From Phycisphaerales bacterium (GTDB taxonomy: Bacteria > Planctomycetota > Phycisphaerae > Sedimentisphaerales > Anaerobacaceae), in assembly GCA_020352215.1 (NCBI GenBank), contig CP070675.1, positions 4,899,086-4,963,085 on the forward strand: a stretch of 64,000 nucleotides of DNA, read 5' to 3'. Below, piece by piece: positions 43,382-52,539 of this stretch. Positions within the stretch are counted from its first letter, which is position 1. Every line of letters starts with the position of its first letter. Both the position numbers and the translations under genes were made by a program. Under the pieces are notes generated by a model that was not told where the DNA came from, searched no databases, and saw only the letters and a list, made by a program, of their open reading frames with translations.

Positions 43382-44611
43382 TCAGCCACCGACGTCAACA
43401 CAAACCATGTCGCCTTTGGCGTTGCGGGCGTAGATCTTGCCGCCCGAGAGCGTGGGTGTAGTCCAGCTCTTGCTCTTGGGCAGAATTTGGGCTCGGGCAA
43501 TCTGCTTGAATCCTTCCGGACTTGCCTCGGCAATAACGAGCTCACCTTTGTCAGTCATGATGATCATTCTACCGTCCGTGCTCATCATGAGCGAACCTTT
43601 GCCCAGACCGTCCTGCTTCCACTTGATGGAGCAGTCCTTGAAGTCCAGGCACCTCAGTTGTGACTCGTCAAAGCCGTAGAGGTATCCCTTCCAGAGCATG
43701 GTGCAATTCATGTGGTTTCGCATCACCTCGTTGTCCCACAATACCTCGGGTTGGTTGTCGACTATTCGAATCTTAGCGCAGCCCCTGTTGTAGCCCGACG
43801 ACATAAAGATTGAGTCACCGGAGATAATTGGGTCGGCGGCGTTGACTTTGTGCTGGTTCACAAACGGGTACTGCCAGAGCAGCTTTCCATCGGCCAGGTT
43901 CACGGCCTTGAGCGCGTCGGCACCGAATATAGCAAGACACTTCTGCCCTGCCATCGTATAGGACACGGGCGTTGCATAGCCACATACGTCTTTGCCGTTC
44001 TCCCAGATGATGTTGCCGTTCTTCTTATCGAGCGCGACACCTGCAGTGCCGATATTGAATATCAGCATGTCCCCCACAACCAGGCCGGAACTGGAGAAGT
44101 GCCAGGTTGGCAGCTTGAACCCGTAGTCTTTGTTCATATTCTTCTGCCATTTGACTGTGCCTGTGGCGGCATCGAAGCAGAAAAGGTGCCCCTTCTTGCT
44201 AATAGTGTAGACCACGTCACCGTCGACGGTCGGCGTGGCCAGCGTGCCTCCCTCATACCATTTTGGCTCTAACGGGCAGTCGTACTCGTGGGTCCAGACT
44301 TCGGCGCCCGTGCCGGCGTCCAGACAGAAGACGACGTCGGTAGCCTCTCTCCTGCCTTTGTTACCCATGGTATAGGCTCGGCCATTGCTGACTACTATCG
44401 ACGAGAACCCAATCCCGACCGATTTCTTCCACAATTGCTTCGGGCCGTCCGGCCCCCAGTTGGTACTCCAATCCGTCTCGCTGGTGAATCCATTGTAGTT
44501 CGGCCCTCGATAGTTGGGCCAGTCGGCGGCCAAGCAAAAGCCGCACTGCCCAGCTACGATTGCACACACTACGAGACACAGGACACGATTCCTGAGCGTC
44601 TGTGAGTTCAT
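43382..44611 (-). CDS. secreted PQQ-like beta-propeller protein
   Basis: AGGAG lies 7 nt before the ATG at 44611. The signal peptide (VLCLVVCAIVAGQCGFCLAAD) leads into DWPNYRGPNYNGFTSETDW and a full set of propeller blades (VVFCLDAGTGAEVWTHEYDC, LFCFDAATGTVKWQKNM, VNLADGKLLWQYPF). The protein is 409 residues. It is the intact parent or sister of the decayed copy immediately downstream, and more distantly related to the gene at 41236. No catalytic residues are visible. It probably serves as a periplasmic scaffold or binding protein. Confidence 0.9.
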   Translation of the reverse strand: MNSQTLRNRVLCLVVCAIVAGQCGFCLAADWPNYRGPNYNGFTSETDWSTNWGPDGPKQLWKKSVGIGFSSIVVSNGRAYTMGNKGRREATDVVFCLDAGTGAEVWTHEYDCPLEPKWYEGGTLATPTVDGDVVYTISKKGHLFCFDAATGTVKWQKNMNKDYGFKLPTWHFSSSGLVVGDMLIFNIGTAGVALDKKNGNIIWENGKDVCGYATPVSYTMAGQKCLAIFGADALKAVNLADGKLLWQYPFVNQHKVNAADPIISGDSIFMSSGYNRGCAKIRIVDNQPEVLWDNEVMRNHMNCTMLWKGYLYGFDESQLRCLDFKDCSIKWKQDGLGKGSLMMSTDGRMIIMTDKGELVIAEASPEGFKQIARAQILPKSKSWTTPTLSGGKIYARNAKGDMVCVDVGG

Positions 44612-44653
44612 ATGGTATCTCCTACAGTAACAGTGAATTTTTTGATCGGCACA

Positions 44654-44682
44654 ATTCTATGAAATATTGCGCGCGATGTCAA
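44654..44682 (-). promoter_or_regulatory. strong promoter of the PQQ-like propeller gene
   Basis: Reverse-strand TTGACA (44682-44677), a 17-bp spacer and TAGAAT (44659-44654) make the best match to sigma70 consensus in the window. The leader is about 36 nt. Confidence 0.7.
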
Positions 44683-44806
44683 CACCGCTTTTTCTACAGG
44701 ACAATGACCATATACCCTCTCGCAAATTGGGTGTATAATACGACCAAGAGCAGCATTTGTGTTTCGGATAGCCCATCTGGAAAACTCTGGTGAAAGGAGA
44801 TTGCCT

Positions 44807-45529
44807 ATGGAAGTCATTACTCGCCGCGACCTTGTCAAGAATTCGGCAGTCGCTGCCGCCGCTGTGGCCGCAGGCACGGCCGTACCCGCCGCAGCCAGTG
44901 ACAGCACCAATGCCGGTGGAGCAGTGGGCCGTATGAAGATCATCGCGATTTGTTGCAGCCCCCGCAAGGGCAAAAGCACGGCTGCTTGCCTGCGGATATG
45001 CCTCGATGCTGCCAAAGAAGTGAGTCGCAAGATTGATGTTGAGCTGATTGAGCTGGCCGGCAAACAAATCCCCGGCTCGCTCGCCGCAGGAGTCCCACTC
45101 GAGCCGGGGCAAAAGGACGATTTTCCAAAGCTCGTTCCCAGGCTCTCCGACCCGAGTGTTGCCGGAATAATCATCGGCACGCCGGTCTATTTCGGCAATA
45201 TGTCATCGCTCTGCAAGGCATTCCTTGATCGATGCATCGTCCTTTGGCAGGACAACCTTGCGCTTGGAAATAAGGTGGCGGGAGTGCTGGCAGTCGGTGG
45301 CTCACGCAATGGCGGTCAGGAACTGACGATTCAATCGGTCCACACTTCCCTGCTCTGTCAGCAGATGATAGTAGTCGGCAACGGTCAGCCTGGACCGCGT
45401 TTGGGCGGAACTGTCTGGAGCGGTGCAAACGGCGGCGCTACCGGTGACGAATTTGGCATGGCGACCGTCAGAAGTCTTGGTAGGCGAGTCGCCGAAGTGG
45501 CACTTAGGCTCAGCGGCATCGTCGCGTGA
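44807..45529 (+). CDS. flavodoxin-fold NAD(P)H/FMN oxidoreductase with Tat-like signal
   Basis: The ATG at 44807 has AAAGGAG 8 nt upstream. The N-terminus MEVITRRDLVKNSAVAAAAVAAG matches a Tat signal (TRRDLVK followed by a weakly hydrophobic Ala-rich stretch) ending near VPAAAS. Residues about 43-240 form a flavodoxin-like domain of the NADPH-dependent FMN reductase/iron-sulfur flavoprotein group: KIIAICCSPRKGKSTAACL binds FMN phosphate, then GIIIGTPVYFGNMSSLCKAFLDR and AGVLAVGGSRNGGQELTI. Such enzymes are usually cytosolic, so the Tat signal is notable: the flavin could be loaded before export. Transcribed divergently from the PQQ-like gene and convergently to the large redox operon. Confidence 0.86.
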   Translation: MEVITRRDLVKNSAVAAAAVAAGTAVPAAASDSTNAGGAVGRMKIIAICCSPRKGKSTAACLRICLDAAKEVSRKIDVELIELAGKQIPGSLAAGVPLEPGQKDDFPKLVPRLSDPSVAGIIIGTPVYFGNMSSLCKAFLDRCIVLWQDNLALGNKVAGVLAVGGSRNGGQELTIQSVHTSLLCQQMIVVGNGQPGPRLGGTVWSGANGGATGDEFGMATVRSLGRRVAEVALRLSGIVA

Positions 45530-45532
45530 TGC

Positions 45533-47119
45533 TCACCCACTTCGCGCCGTGGCGCTATCCTTGAAGGCCAGCGCCGCGGTGGGGCAGGCCTCGACGCATT
45601 TCGCAGCGGTTAGCTTGAGCCCATCGGCAATCGAGCGGTCAAAGGGTACAGCGACGCGAACGTCAAAACCCCGGCCAACAAAACTCAGGCCGAGCTCTTC
45701 TCGCGATTCGGCCGCAATCTTGATGCATAAGCCGCAGTCTATGCACTTGCCTGGCTCGTAGATCACATCTGGGTGCTGGAGCTGCTGCTCAAACAATCTG
45801 CGATCGCCTTTGTATCGAGTCGCTCTGACGCCATATTCCTGGGCGTACGACCTCAGTTTGCAGTTACCGGCCTTCCTGCAGTCACAGCGCAGGCACCGAG
45901 CAGCTTCGCCGCGGGCCTGCTCGTCCGTGAATCCATCTCCGGCTTGCGACGGTTCGATGCGCGGCGCACCGCTGACGGTGGCCACAAACTTATCAACCTC
46001 TCCGTCCATCAGCTTTCCCATCCTGCTGTTAAAAGGCTTGGTCACTCCGGTGGCCTCGCGGCCGGACAGATACTGACAAATGGAGAAAGCCGCCTCCTTG
46101 CCGTCGGCCACAGCCCGGATGGTAAGTCTTCGCTGATGCACGGCATCTCCTCCTGCAAAGACCCCGGCCAGTTTGGTTTGGTATGTTTGGGCGTCTACGG
46201 CGATCCCTTTTTGGGTTGCTTCAATTCCGAGGCGATTGAGATCATCAATGGAAGATTGCCCGGTTGCAACGAACACAGCATCAAAATCCTTCTGCAAATC
46301 ATCGAGTGAGACCTGGTCACCTACCCGGGTTCCGCACTTAAACACTGCTCCGAGTCTCGCAACGCAGGCGATCTCTTTGTCTAAGACTTCCCGGGACAGC
46401 TCATCCACCGGCACGCCATATCGCAGCATCCCACCCGGTTCTTCGCGGTCGTCGAAGATCGTACAGTCCAAGCCTTCCTGCTGCAGATAGTAGGCGGCGG
46501 CCAGCCCGGCAGGCCCGGCCCCTATGATGGCGACGGTCTTGCCTTGGCTTGCCTTGCGTGATGGTAGATACGGTTTCGCAGATTCGATATCGATGTCGGC
46601 TACGTACCGTTTCAAAAGACAGATGGACACCGGCTCGTCAAAGGCTGAACGCCTGCATGGCTTTTCGCAGGGCGCAGGACAGATTCGCCCGAGCACTGCG
46701 GGCAACGCGATGTCGCTCTTGACCGTGGCTATCGCATCCCCCAGCTCGCCGCCGGCTATCTGGCGGATCATCAAAGGAATGTTCATGTGGGCCGGACACG
46801 TAACTTGACATGGTCCCATGCAGTCGCCGACGTGGTCGCTAAGCTGCAACTCCAGAGCCGTCCTTCTGGCCTCGCGAACCTCGTCGGAACAGGTCTCCAC
46901 GCGCATGCCGTCTTTGGCAACGGCCCCGCAGGCAGGCAGGAGGTTATCCACACCCTCGACCTTGACAACACATATCATGCAACTGGTCGAAGGCGACTGC
47001 CCCGACAGAAAGCACATCGTAGGGATTTCGATGCCGAGCTTCTTGGCGGCGTCGAGGATCGTCGCGCCGTTATCGACTGCGACCTCGCGGTTATCGATGA
47101 TGAGCTTGGGCATTGTCAC
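45533..47119 (-). CDS. NuoG-type [2Fe-2S] / GltD-like FAD oxidoreductase with C-terminal iron-sulfur clusters
   Basis: Residues 1-75 are a plant-type ferredoxin domain as in NuoG/HydA (MCFLSGQSPSTSCMICVV, Cys 36, 47, 50 and 64). The segment DHVGDCMGPCQVTCPAHMNIP joins it to a GltD/NfnB-type dihydropyrimidine-dehydrogenase domain II-like [4Fe-4S] region (GRICPAPCEKPCRRS) and a FAD/NAD(P) module beginning TVAIIGAGPAGLAAAYYL near 193. The C-terminus carries more clusters (CLRCDCRKAGNC, CIDCGLCI, CVEACPTAAL). It is probably cytosolic and partners the NuoEF fusion encoded just upstream: GTG at 47119 overlaps that stop by four bases (ATG at 47113 is an alternative). Nfn-like and Stn-type transhydrogenases combine similar parts, so a NAD(P)H/ferredoxin reaction is likely; this is inferred. 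Confidence 0.88.
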   Translation of the reverse strand: MTMPKLIIDNREVAVDNGATILDAAKKLGIEIPTMCFLSGQSPSTSCMICVVKVEGVDNLLPACGAVAKDGMRVETCSDEVREARRTALELQLSDHVGDCMGPCQVTCPAHMNIPLMIRQIAGGELGDAIATVKSDIALPAVLGRICPAPCEKPCRRSAFDEPVSICLLKRYVADIDIESAKPYLPSRKASQGKTVAIIGAGPAGLAAAYYLQQEGLDCTIFDDREEPGGMLRYGVPVDELSREVLDKEIACVARLGAVFKCGTRVGDQVSLDDLQKDFDAVFVATGQSSIDDLNRLGIEATQKGIAVDAQTYQTKLAGVFAGGDAVHQRRLTIRAVADGKEAAFSICQYLSGREATGVTKPFNSRMGKLMDGEVDKFVATVSGAPRIEPSQAGDGFTDEQARGEAARCLRCDCRKAGNCKLRSYAQEYGVRATRYKGDRRLFEQQLQHPDVIYEPGKCIDCGLCIKIAAESREELGLSFVGRGFDVRVAVPFDRSIADGLKLTAAKCVEACPTAALAFKDSATARSG

Positions 47120-49470
47120 TCAACCTTGACGGCATCTGCCGGACACACGCTCTTACACGTCCCACAGCGAATGCACTTCACAGCGTCAATTTCATGCTTT
47201 TCGTACAGTACGGCCTCAATAGCATCGGCCGGGCAGTGTTGGGCGCAAATCGTGCAGCCTATGCAATCATCGGTGACGAGATACTTGATAAGGGCCGTGC
47301 ACTTGCCGGCGGGGCAGCGCTTCTCTATATGAGCCTCGTACTCATCGCGGAAGTACTTGATTGTGGAAAGCACCGGATTCGGCGCAGTCTTGCCCAAGCC
47401 GCAAAGACTCGCCCTGCGAGTCATCTGCGCCAAGTGCTCAAGCTCGTCTATGTCGGCCCTTTTTCCCTCGCCACCGCAGAGCCGCTCAAGGATATCCAGC
47501 ATTCGTCTCGTTCCTATCCTGCAAAACGTGCACCTGCCACACGACTGATTCTGGGTAAACTCTAAGAAGTAGCGCGCGATCTCAACCATACAGTCTGATT
47601 CGTCCAGCACAACCAGACCGCCGGACCCCATCATCGCCCCAACGTCAGTGAGGGTCTCGTAGTCAACCGGCACGTGGGCAAGCTGGGCCGGGATGCAGCC
47701 TCCGGAGGGCCCTCCGACCTGCACAGCCTTGAACCGCAATCCGCCAGCAATCCCTCCACCGATATCGTTGACGATCTGGCGCATGGAAATGCCCATCGGC
47801 ACCTCGATTAGACCGCCACGGGCTATCTTTCCTGCCAAGGCAAAAACCTTTGTCCCCTTGCTTGTAGAAGTGCCCAGCTTTGCGAAGGCCTCGGCTCCGT
47901 GACGTATGATCCACGGCACGGCTGCGTACGTTTCAACGTTGTTGATCAGCGTGGGTCTTTTCCAGAGGCCGGTTTCAGCGGGGTATGGTGGCCGCAACCT
48001 CGGCATGCCTCGGCGTCCCTCTATGCTGGCCAACAGCGCTGTCTCCTCGCCGCACACAAATGCACCGGCACCTGCAGCAATCCTAAGATGCAGCGCGAAC
48101 CCCGTGCCGAAGAGATTGTCGCCGAGAAGTCCGCGCTCGCGGCACTTGTCGATCGCTTCGCTCACTCGCTTGATAGCGAGCGGATACTCAGCGCGAATGT
48201 ATAGGACCCCTTCGTCCGCACCGACCGAGTGCGCTGCTATTGCCATACCTTCGATAATGCGGTATGGATAGGACTCCATAAGCATCCGATCCATAAAAGC
48301 GCCCGGGTCGCCCTCGTCACCGTTACAGACAAGATACTTCTTGCCGGAACTTGCGTCACGTACGGCAGTCCACTTCAGATGCGTCGGATAGCCGGCGCCC
48401 CCCCTCCCGCGAAGTCCGCTATGTTCAATCTGAGCGATAATATCCTCGGGGCTCATTTCCTTGAGACAGTGCTGCAAGGCCTTGAAGCCGTCGTTGCGGA
48501 GATACTCGTCCAGGTCAACAGGGTCGATCTCGCCGCAGAACTCAGTAGCAATGTGAACCTGGTTGCCCAGAAAATCTGCCACGGCGGGCTCTCGCACGTT
48601 TATCGAATAGCGAGTCACCGGTTCGGCGTTGCCGTTGGTCAGTATATTGTCGATCACTCGCGACGCCGAATTAACGAGCCTTCGCAATCCTTTCGTCCTG
48701 AAGTGCCGCATAAGAATAGCCTTGGCATCCTCAGGATCCACTCTGGCGTAGAGATACGATTTGCCATCCGGTAACACCATTTCCAGCAGCGGCGTCTGGT
48801 GACACATGCCGACGCACCCTACGCGTTTGACAGGCACCTCAATCCCGGTTTCGGCTAAGGCTTGCTGCAGAGCTCCGTGCAGCTTGCCACTACCTCGGGC
48901 AACACAACAGGAACCCAGGCCAATGCGAATCTCACCGCGGCCATCGGCTCCCCGCCCGTGACGTTTATGTCTCTGCTTTAGATCTCTTGATCTGGCCTGC
49001 TCATATTTGAGGAAATCGCTCAGAACCGTCGCGACCGAGTCAGGTGTCAGATGCCCATATGTGACTTCACCGATCTGAGCCGCCGGCGCCAGAGTACAGC
49101 ATCCCAGGCACGCTATCTCTTCAACGGTAAACAAACGCTCTGCGTCCGTGTCTTCTCCGTCCGGAATGCCAAGGTGTCGCCGAAAAGCATCGTATATCTG
49201 GTCGGCGCCTTTTACATGGCAGGCGGTGCCGACGCAAACGTGGATTATGTGACGACCGGCGGGCCGGTGTCGGAACTGGTTGTAAAATGAGGAAACTCCG
49301 GCGATAGACGCAGGCGTAATCTCCGTCAGCTCACAGACCCGCTCGAGGGCCTCTTTGGGCAGATACCCAAAATGGCCCTGGATGGCCTGCAAGATCTCAA
49401 GCACTCGCTCCGGCCCGGTGCCGCCCTTCCGGACGGTCTGATCTACAAATGTCAAGTCTACGTCACTCAT
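47116..49470 (-). CDS. NuoE-NuoF fusion (HydBC-like NADH-binding flavoprotein with extra ferredoxin domains)
   Basis: The 784-residue protein combines a NuoE domain (about 1-150; [2Fe-2S] cysteines 79, 84, 121 and 125 in CVGTACHVKG and CLGCCTLAP), a NuoF N-terminal thioredoxin-like ferredoxin (about 178-265; SCCVARGSGK, CVGMCHQTP), the FMN/NADH domain (GLRGRGGAGYPTHLKW, CNGDEGDPGAFMDR), SLBB, and the NuoF [4Fe-4S] helical domain (SCGRCTFCRIGTRRM, SLCGLGKTAPNPVL). Two further [4Fe-4S] motifs end the protein (CIGCTICAQHCPADAI, CIRCGTCKSVCPADAV), as in HydB of bifurcating hydrogenases. It would accept or donate electrons at NADH. No hydrogenase or formate dehydrogenase catalytic subunit is present here, and the flavoprotein downstream is the likely partner. 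Confidence 0.92.
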   Translation of the reverse strand: MSDVDLTFVDQTVRKGGTGPERVLEILQAIQGHFGYLPKEALERVCELTEITPASIAGVSSFYNQFRHRPAGRHIIHVCVGTACHVKGADQIYDAFRRHLGIPDGEDTDAERLFTVEEIACLGCCTLAPAAQIGEVTYGHLTPDSVATVLSDFLKYEQARSRDLKQRHKRHGRGADGRGEIRIGLGSCCVARGSGKLHGALQQALAETGIEVPVKRVGCVGMCHQTPLLEMVLPDGKSYLYARVDPEDAKAILMRHFRTKGLRRLVNSASRVIDNILTNGNAEPVTRYSINVREPAVADFLGNQVHIATEFCGEIDPVDLDEYLRNDGFKALQHCLKEMSPEDIIAQIEHSGLRGRGGAGYPTHLKWTAVRDASSGKKYLVCNGDEGDPGAFMDRMLMESYPYRIIEGMAIAAHSVGADEGVLYIRAEYPLAIKRVSEAIDKCRERGLLGDNLFGTGFALHLRIAAGAGAFVCGEETALLASIEGRRGMPRLRPPYPAETGLWKRPTLINNVETYAAVPWIIRHGAEAFAKLGTSTSKGTKVFALAGKIARGGLIEVPMGISMRQIVNDIGGGIAGGLRFKAVQVGGPSGGCIPAQLAHVPVDYETLTDVGAMMGSGGLVVLDESDCMVEIARYFLEFTQNQSCGRCTFCRIGTRRMLDILERLCGGEGKRADIDELEHLAQMTRRASLCGLGKTAPNPVLSTIKYFRDEYEAHIEKRCPAGKCTALIKYLVTDDCIGCTICAQHCPADAIEAVLYEKHEIDAVKCIRCGTCKSVCPADAVKVE

Positions 49471-49491
49471 GCCTGTCCGACTCGGCGCCCT

Positions 49492-51225
49492 CTAAGGGGT
49501 CTCGCCTATGCAGTAGAGATTCTCCAGACTTCGGATATAGATGCGACCGTCCGCGAACGCCGGCGACGCTTGACAGTCTTCGCCCAACTCGCACCTGGCC
49601 AGCTCCTCGTATTCGGCGCCAGCCTTGGCGATGAGCATAACGCCGTCGTCGCTCAGCAGATACAGCTTGTCGCCGACGAGGCTTGGAGATGCCAGGAAAC
49701 CTAAATCCAGATCCTTCTCATACACCTTCGCTCCATCGGCGACCTTGCAGCATAGCAGCGTCCCTTCGCTGCCCAAGAGGTATAGAAGCTCACCATCGCT
49801 GACGGGACTGCAGATGCTCGGAGCCGATTCGTCGGCGTCCCAGGCAATATGCGTCTTGGTGACATTCCCGCGCCCGTCTGCTTTTACCGCGACGACTCTC
49901 GAATATGGCTCAAGTGCAAATACGAGCCCCCCGGCGTAGATTGGAGACGGAGCAAGGTCCCCGCTGACGCATTCCGCTCGCCAAATCTCGGCACCGTTTG
50001 TCGGATCGTACGCCAGGGTCCATGGATCACCTACGGTCATAATCTGATACTGCTCGCCGACCTTGGCCACTATTGGTGACGTCCAGGCGTTTGCGACGGG
50101 GCGTTTTGCCTCCCAAACGAGGTTGCCCGAGAAGCCGTCAAAAGCAAACAACCTGGACTTGTCGTCTTCGATATCCGCCTGGTCATATTGGATCAGAAGC
50201 AGGTTCTGATACATCGCAAGCGACGAAGCGTAGCCGTATGCATTGTCAGGGATTCCAAAGCTCTTGTTCCAAACTCGGCGACCGTTGAAGTCAAAACAGC
50301 CCACGTCCCCCGTGACGAATATGGCGTAGACTCTTCGGCCATCGGTAGCAACAGTCGGTGCAGCATAGCCCGTGTCCGGCATTACTTCGAATTCCTCCGC
50401 CTCCGGGCTCGGCCGAGTGGGAACGTTACCCGTCCATAACACCTTACCTGAGACTGCGTCGAAGCAGTAAACCTGGCGTTCGTTCGGATCGGCTCCCGAA
50501 AGGAAAACGCGGTCGCCCCAGATAACCGGCGAGTTATGCCCCGGAAGCGGAACTTTGGTTTTCCATAGGACGCCCTCACCGGTTTTGCCGTCCCACTTGG
50601 TGGGTATGTTTATGTAGGCGCTCACGCCGAGTCCACCCGGACCGCGAAAACGAGGCCAATTCTCGCTGATTTCTTCCGTTGAGGGATAGGGAGTCGCAGC
50701 AGAATCGGCTGCGGCGAAGTCGATCTTGGGTTTGCTTACCAGAAAGGCAGCGCCCCCGGTCAGGACAACCACGGCCGCCGCCACAGCCCATCGACTTTGG
50801 ACCGCCCGCTGGAGCTGAGTTTGTACCTGATCCGGACGTCTGCCCGGCACCGGCGACTTTCTCCTGAACGTGTTTGCCCACTTGACGGCTATCAGGAATA
50901 CCACTACCCCCCCTAACAGCAGGTAGTCACCCGTGCGAGAGAAATCGACCCTGCGGATCATCCTCCGTCGATACTCTAAGTCCAGTTGGCGAATTCTCGC
51001 CAAGAGCTGCTCGTTGTCCGGCTCGCCCCGAGCCACTATCTTCAACTCCTCAAGCTGCAGCTCGGTCTTGGCGTCGGCTACCCTGGTTCGAACGTAATTG
51101 CCAACAACCAGCAACAACACGATAAGCGAAAATATCGCCGCGACGACAGCCGTTGTGATTGCGCTTCTATACCAGGGACTTACGCTGTCGTCACCTTTGG
51201 GCACGTTGTCGATAGGAGTTTGCAT
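49492..51225 (-). CDS. membrane-anchored PQQ-like beta-propeller protein with three TM segments
   Basis: Of 577 residues the first 170 carry three hydrophobic helices (about 22-45, 105-125, 145-165). A charged coiled-coil stretch lies between the first two (RVADAKTELQLEELKIVARG, then LARIRQLDLEYRRRM). The propeller (about 185-577) starts at ENWPRFRGPGGLGVSAY, with blades such as VYCFDAVSGKVLWTGNV and LFAFDGFSGNLVWEAK, and would lie outside the cytoplasm. This anchoring distinguishes it from ordinary secreted PQQ-like proteins. It lies 6 bp from the NapH-like gene and 21 bp from the NuoEF gene, so it may organise the redox complex at the membrane; that is inference. Confidence 0.88.
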   Translation of the reverse strand: MQTPIDNVPKGDDSVSPWYRSAITTAVVAAIFSLIVLLLVVGNYVRTRVADAKTELQLEELKIVARGEPDNEQLLARIRQLDLEYRRRMIRRVDFSRTGDYLLLGGVVVFLIAVKWANTFRRKSPVPGRRPDQVQTQLQRAVQSRWAVAAAVVVLTGGAAFLVSKPKIDFAAADSAATPYPSTEEISENWPRFRGPGGLGVSAYINIPTKWDGKTGEGVLWKTKVPLPGHNSPVIWGDRVFLSGADPNERQVYCFDAVSGKVLWTGNVPTRPSPEAEEFEVMPDTGYAAPTVATDGRRVYAIFVTGDVGCFDFNGRRVWNKSFGIPDNAYGYASSLAMYQNLLLIQYDQADIEDDKSRLFAFDGFSGNLVWEAKRPVANAWTSPIVAKVGEQYQIMTVGDPWTLAYDPTNGAEIWRAECVSGDLAPSPIYAGGLVFALEPYSRVVAVKADGRGNVTKTHIAWDADESAPSICSPVSDGELLYLLGSEGTLLCCKVADGAKVYEKDLDLGFLASPSLVGDKLYLLSDDGVMLIAKAGAEYEELARCELGEDCQASPAFADGRIYIRSLENLYCIGETP

Positions 51226-51231
51226 CGGGTT

Positions 51232-52539
51232 CTACTCTCTGTCTGTCTTGTTTTGCTTTAGCCTGACGTGTTCCCGCGGGCAATATTGAAAACATCGGCC
51301 GCACGCTACGCAACTCGCTCGGTCAGCTTCGTAGTCTTCTCTGTTTCGTCTAAGGGAGTGGCTGATCAGCTTCAGACCCGCCATCAGGCCGACAAACGCT
51401 CCGAGGAACCAGCCACCCAGCCTAAACTTACCGCGGATGTCGCCTGCCTCCCCGTAGAGGTCCGAAATCTTCTTGCCGGTTGCCCTGAACGCCGAGCTTG
51501 CGTCGGTGGTGTCTACGACCTCGCCGCTCTCCTCCTGGTAGATTCGCTCGGCGAGCCGAACCGTCGCGTGCATACGCGATGTCACGGGCGACAAAGCTGA
51601 AGTTATCCACCCTCCCGCGAGCATCAGTACCGGCAACAGCAGCATCAGCAAAACCAACCTTCTCTTGTCCCTTGAGTAGCTGCGCGCGGGCCAATCGGCC
51701 GTTGGCTGTCTGATGGCCCCGAATGGGCATGAATCCTCGCATAGCCTGCAGCGGATACAATCGTCCGGCGTGATGGTGACGCGCCATTTCGACAGCCGGG
51801 AAAGCTGCCTGAGGATAACACCGTAGGGGCACACGTATCGGCAGTAAGGACGTCCTACGAACATTCCGATCAAGAGAAAGCAGGCACCGAGTACCAGGAT
51901 ATTGAAGTTCCCGCTGACTCGGAAGAATGCGACAAATGGATCGTATCTGCAAATGAAAAACGCGCTGCCGGTAGCTGCGAATAGGACGGCCAATCCCAGG
52001 TAGACATACGCAAGCAATCGTAAGGCGCTCTCGAGCCAACTGGGCACTGAGACCGGCTTGAACAGGACCAGGTCCTGCATTGCCCCCAGCGGACAGACGG
52101 CTGCGCAAAATGTCCTGCCGAAGAATAGTGTGAATACGAGCGGCAACAGGAAGAATGCGGCCACAGCCATGGGCACCGCGTAGTTCGCGTCGAAGACAGA
52201 CAAGACCATGTTTTGAATGGCCCCAATCGGACATACACAACCTTTGCGCCAAAAGCCAAAGTAAATCAGCGAGCACACGGTCAGCAAGAATATCATGCGC
52301 CGATTGCGCTTCCTCAGGACCAGGTAGGAAGATAGCCCAAGCGCAGCGACAAGTACCGCGACGTCCACGTACTCCCAAAGGTCTTGGCGAGGCTCGGGGG
52401 TCGTGGGGCTTGGGCGCTGGTAGTCTGTCTCGAATTCGGGCGGTGGAAAACGCTCGGAATCGGACTCCGAAGCTGAGACAACGCCCGAGAGAATCGTGAG
52501 GGCGACTACTGCTATTATGATGTGGATGAGACGTATCAT
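51232..52539 (-). CDS. NapH/NosR-like polytopic membrane ferredoxin
   Basis: ATG at 52539 overlaps the stop of the preceding ferredoxin gene (TAATG); the frame extends to 52629 but that part overlaps the neighbour. The 435-residue protein has a signal-like first helix and about six TM segments. Cys-rich motifs are GCVCPIGAIQN, FGRTFCAAVCPLGAMQD and GRPYCRYVCPYG (the NapH/NosR/CcoG CxxxCP pattern). Two [4Fe-4S] ferredoxin motifs follow: CIRCRLCEDSCPFGAI in a loop and CVACGRCFQYCPREHV at the C-terminus. It would carry electrons across or along the membrane between quinol, cytosolic and periplasmic partners. No nitrate or N2O reductase is encoded nearby, so its redox partner is unknown. Confidence 0.9.
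   Translation of the reverse strand: MIRLIHIIIAVVALTILSGVVSASESDSERFPPPEFETDYQRPSPTTPEPRQDLWEYVDVAVLVAALGLSSYLVLRKRNRRMIFLLTVCSLIYFGFWRKGCVCPIGAIQNMVLSVFDANYAVPMAVAAFFLLPLVFTLFFGRTFCAAVCPLGAMQDLVLFKPVSVPSWLESALRLLAYVYLGLAVLFAATGSAFFICRYDPFVAFFRVSGNFNILVLGACFLLIGMFVGRPYCRYVCPYGVILRQLSRLSKWRVTITPDDCIRCRLCEDSCPFGAIRQPTADWPARSYSRDKRRLVLLMLLLPVLMLAGGWITSALSPVTSRMHATVRLAERIYQEESGEVVDTTDASSAFRATGKKISDLYGEAGDIRGKFRLGGWFLGAFVGLMAGLKLISHSLRRNREDYEADRASCVACGRCFQYCPREHVRLKQNKTDRE

Noticed and set aside
44734..44739. Perfect TATAAT on the plus strand upstream of the flavodoxin-like gene
   Set aside because: No matching -35 box 16-18 bp upstream, so not listed as a promoter, although it may still act as a weak one.
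51428..52378. Alternative reverse frame of 316 codons
   Set aside because: Out of frame within the NapH-like gene, whose Cys motifs are unmistakable.
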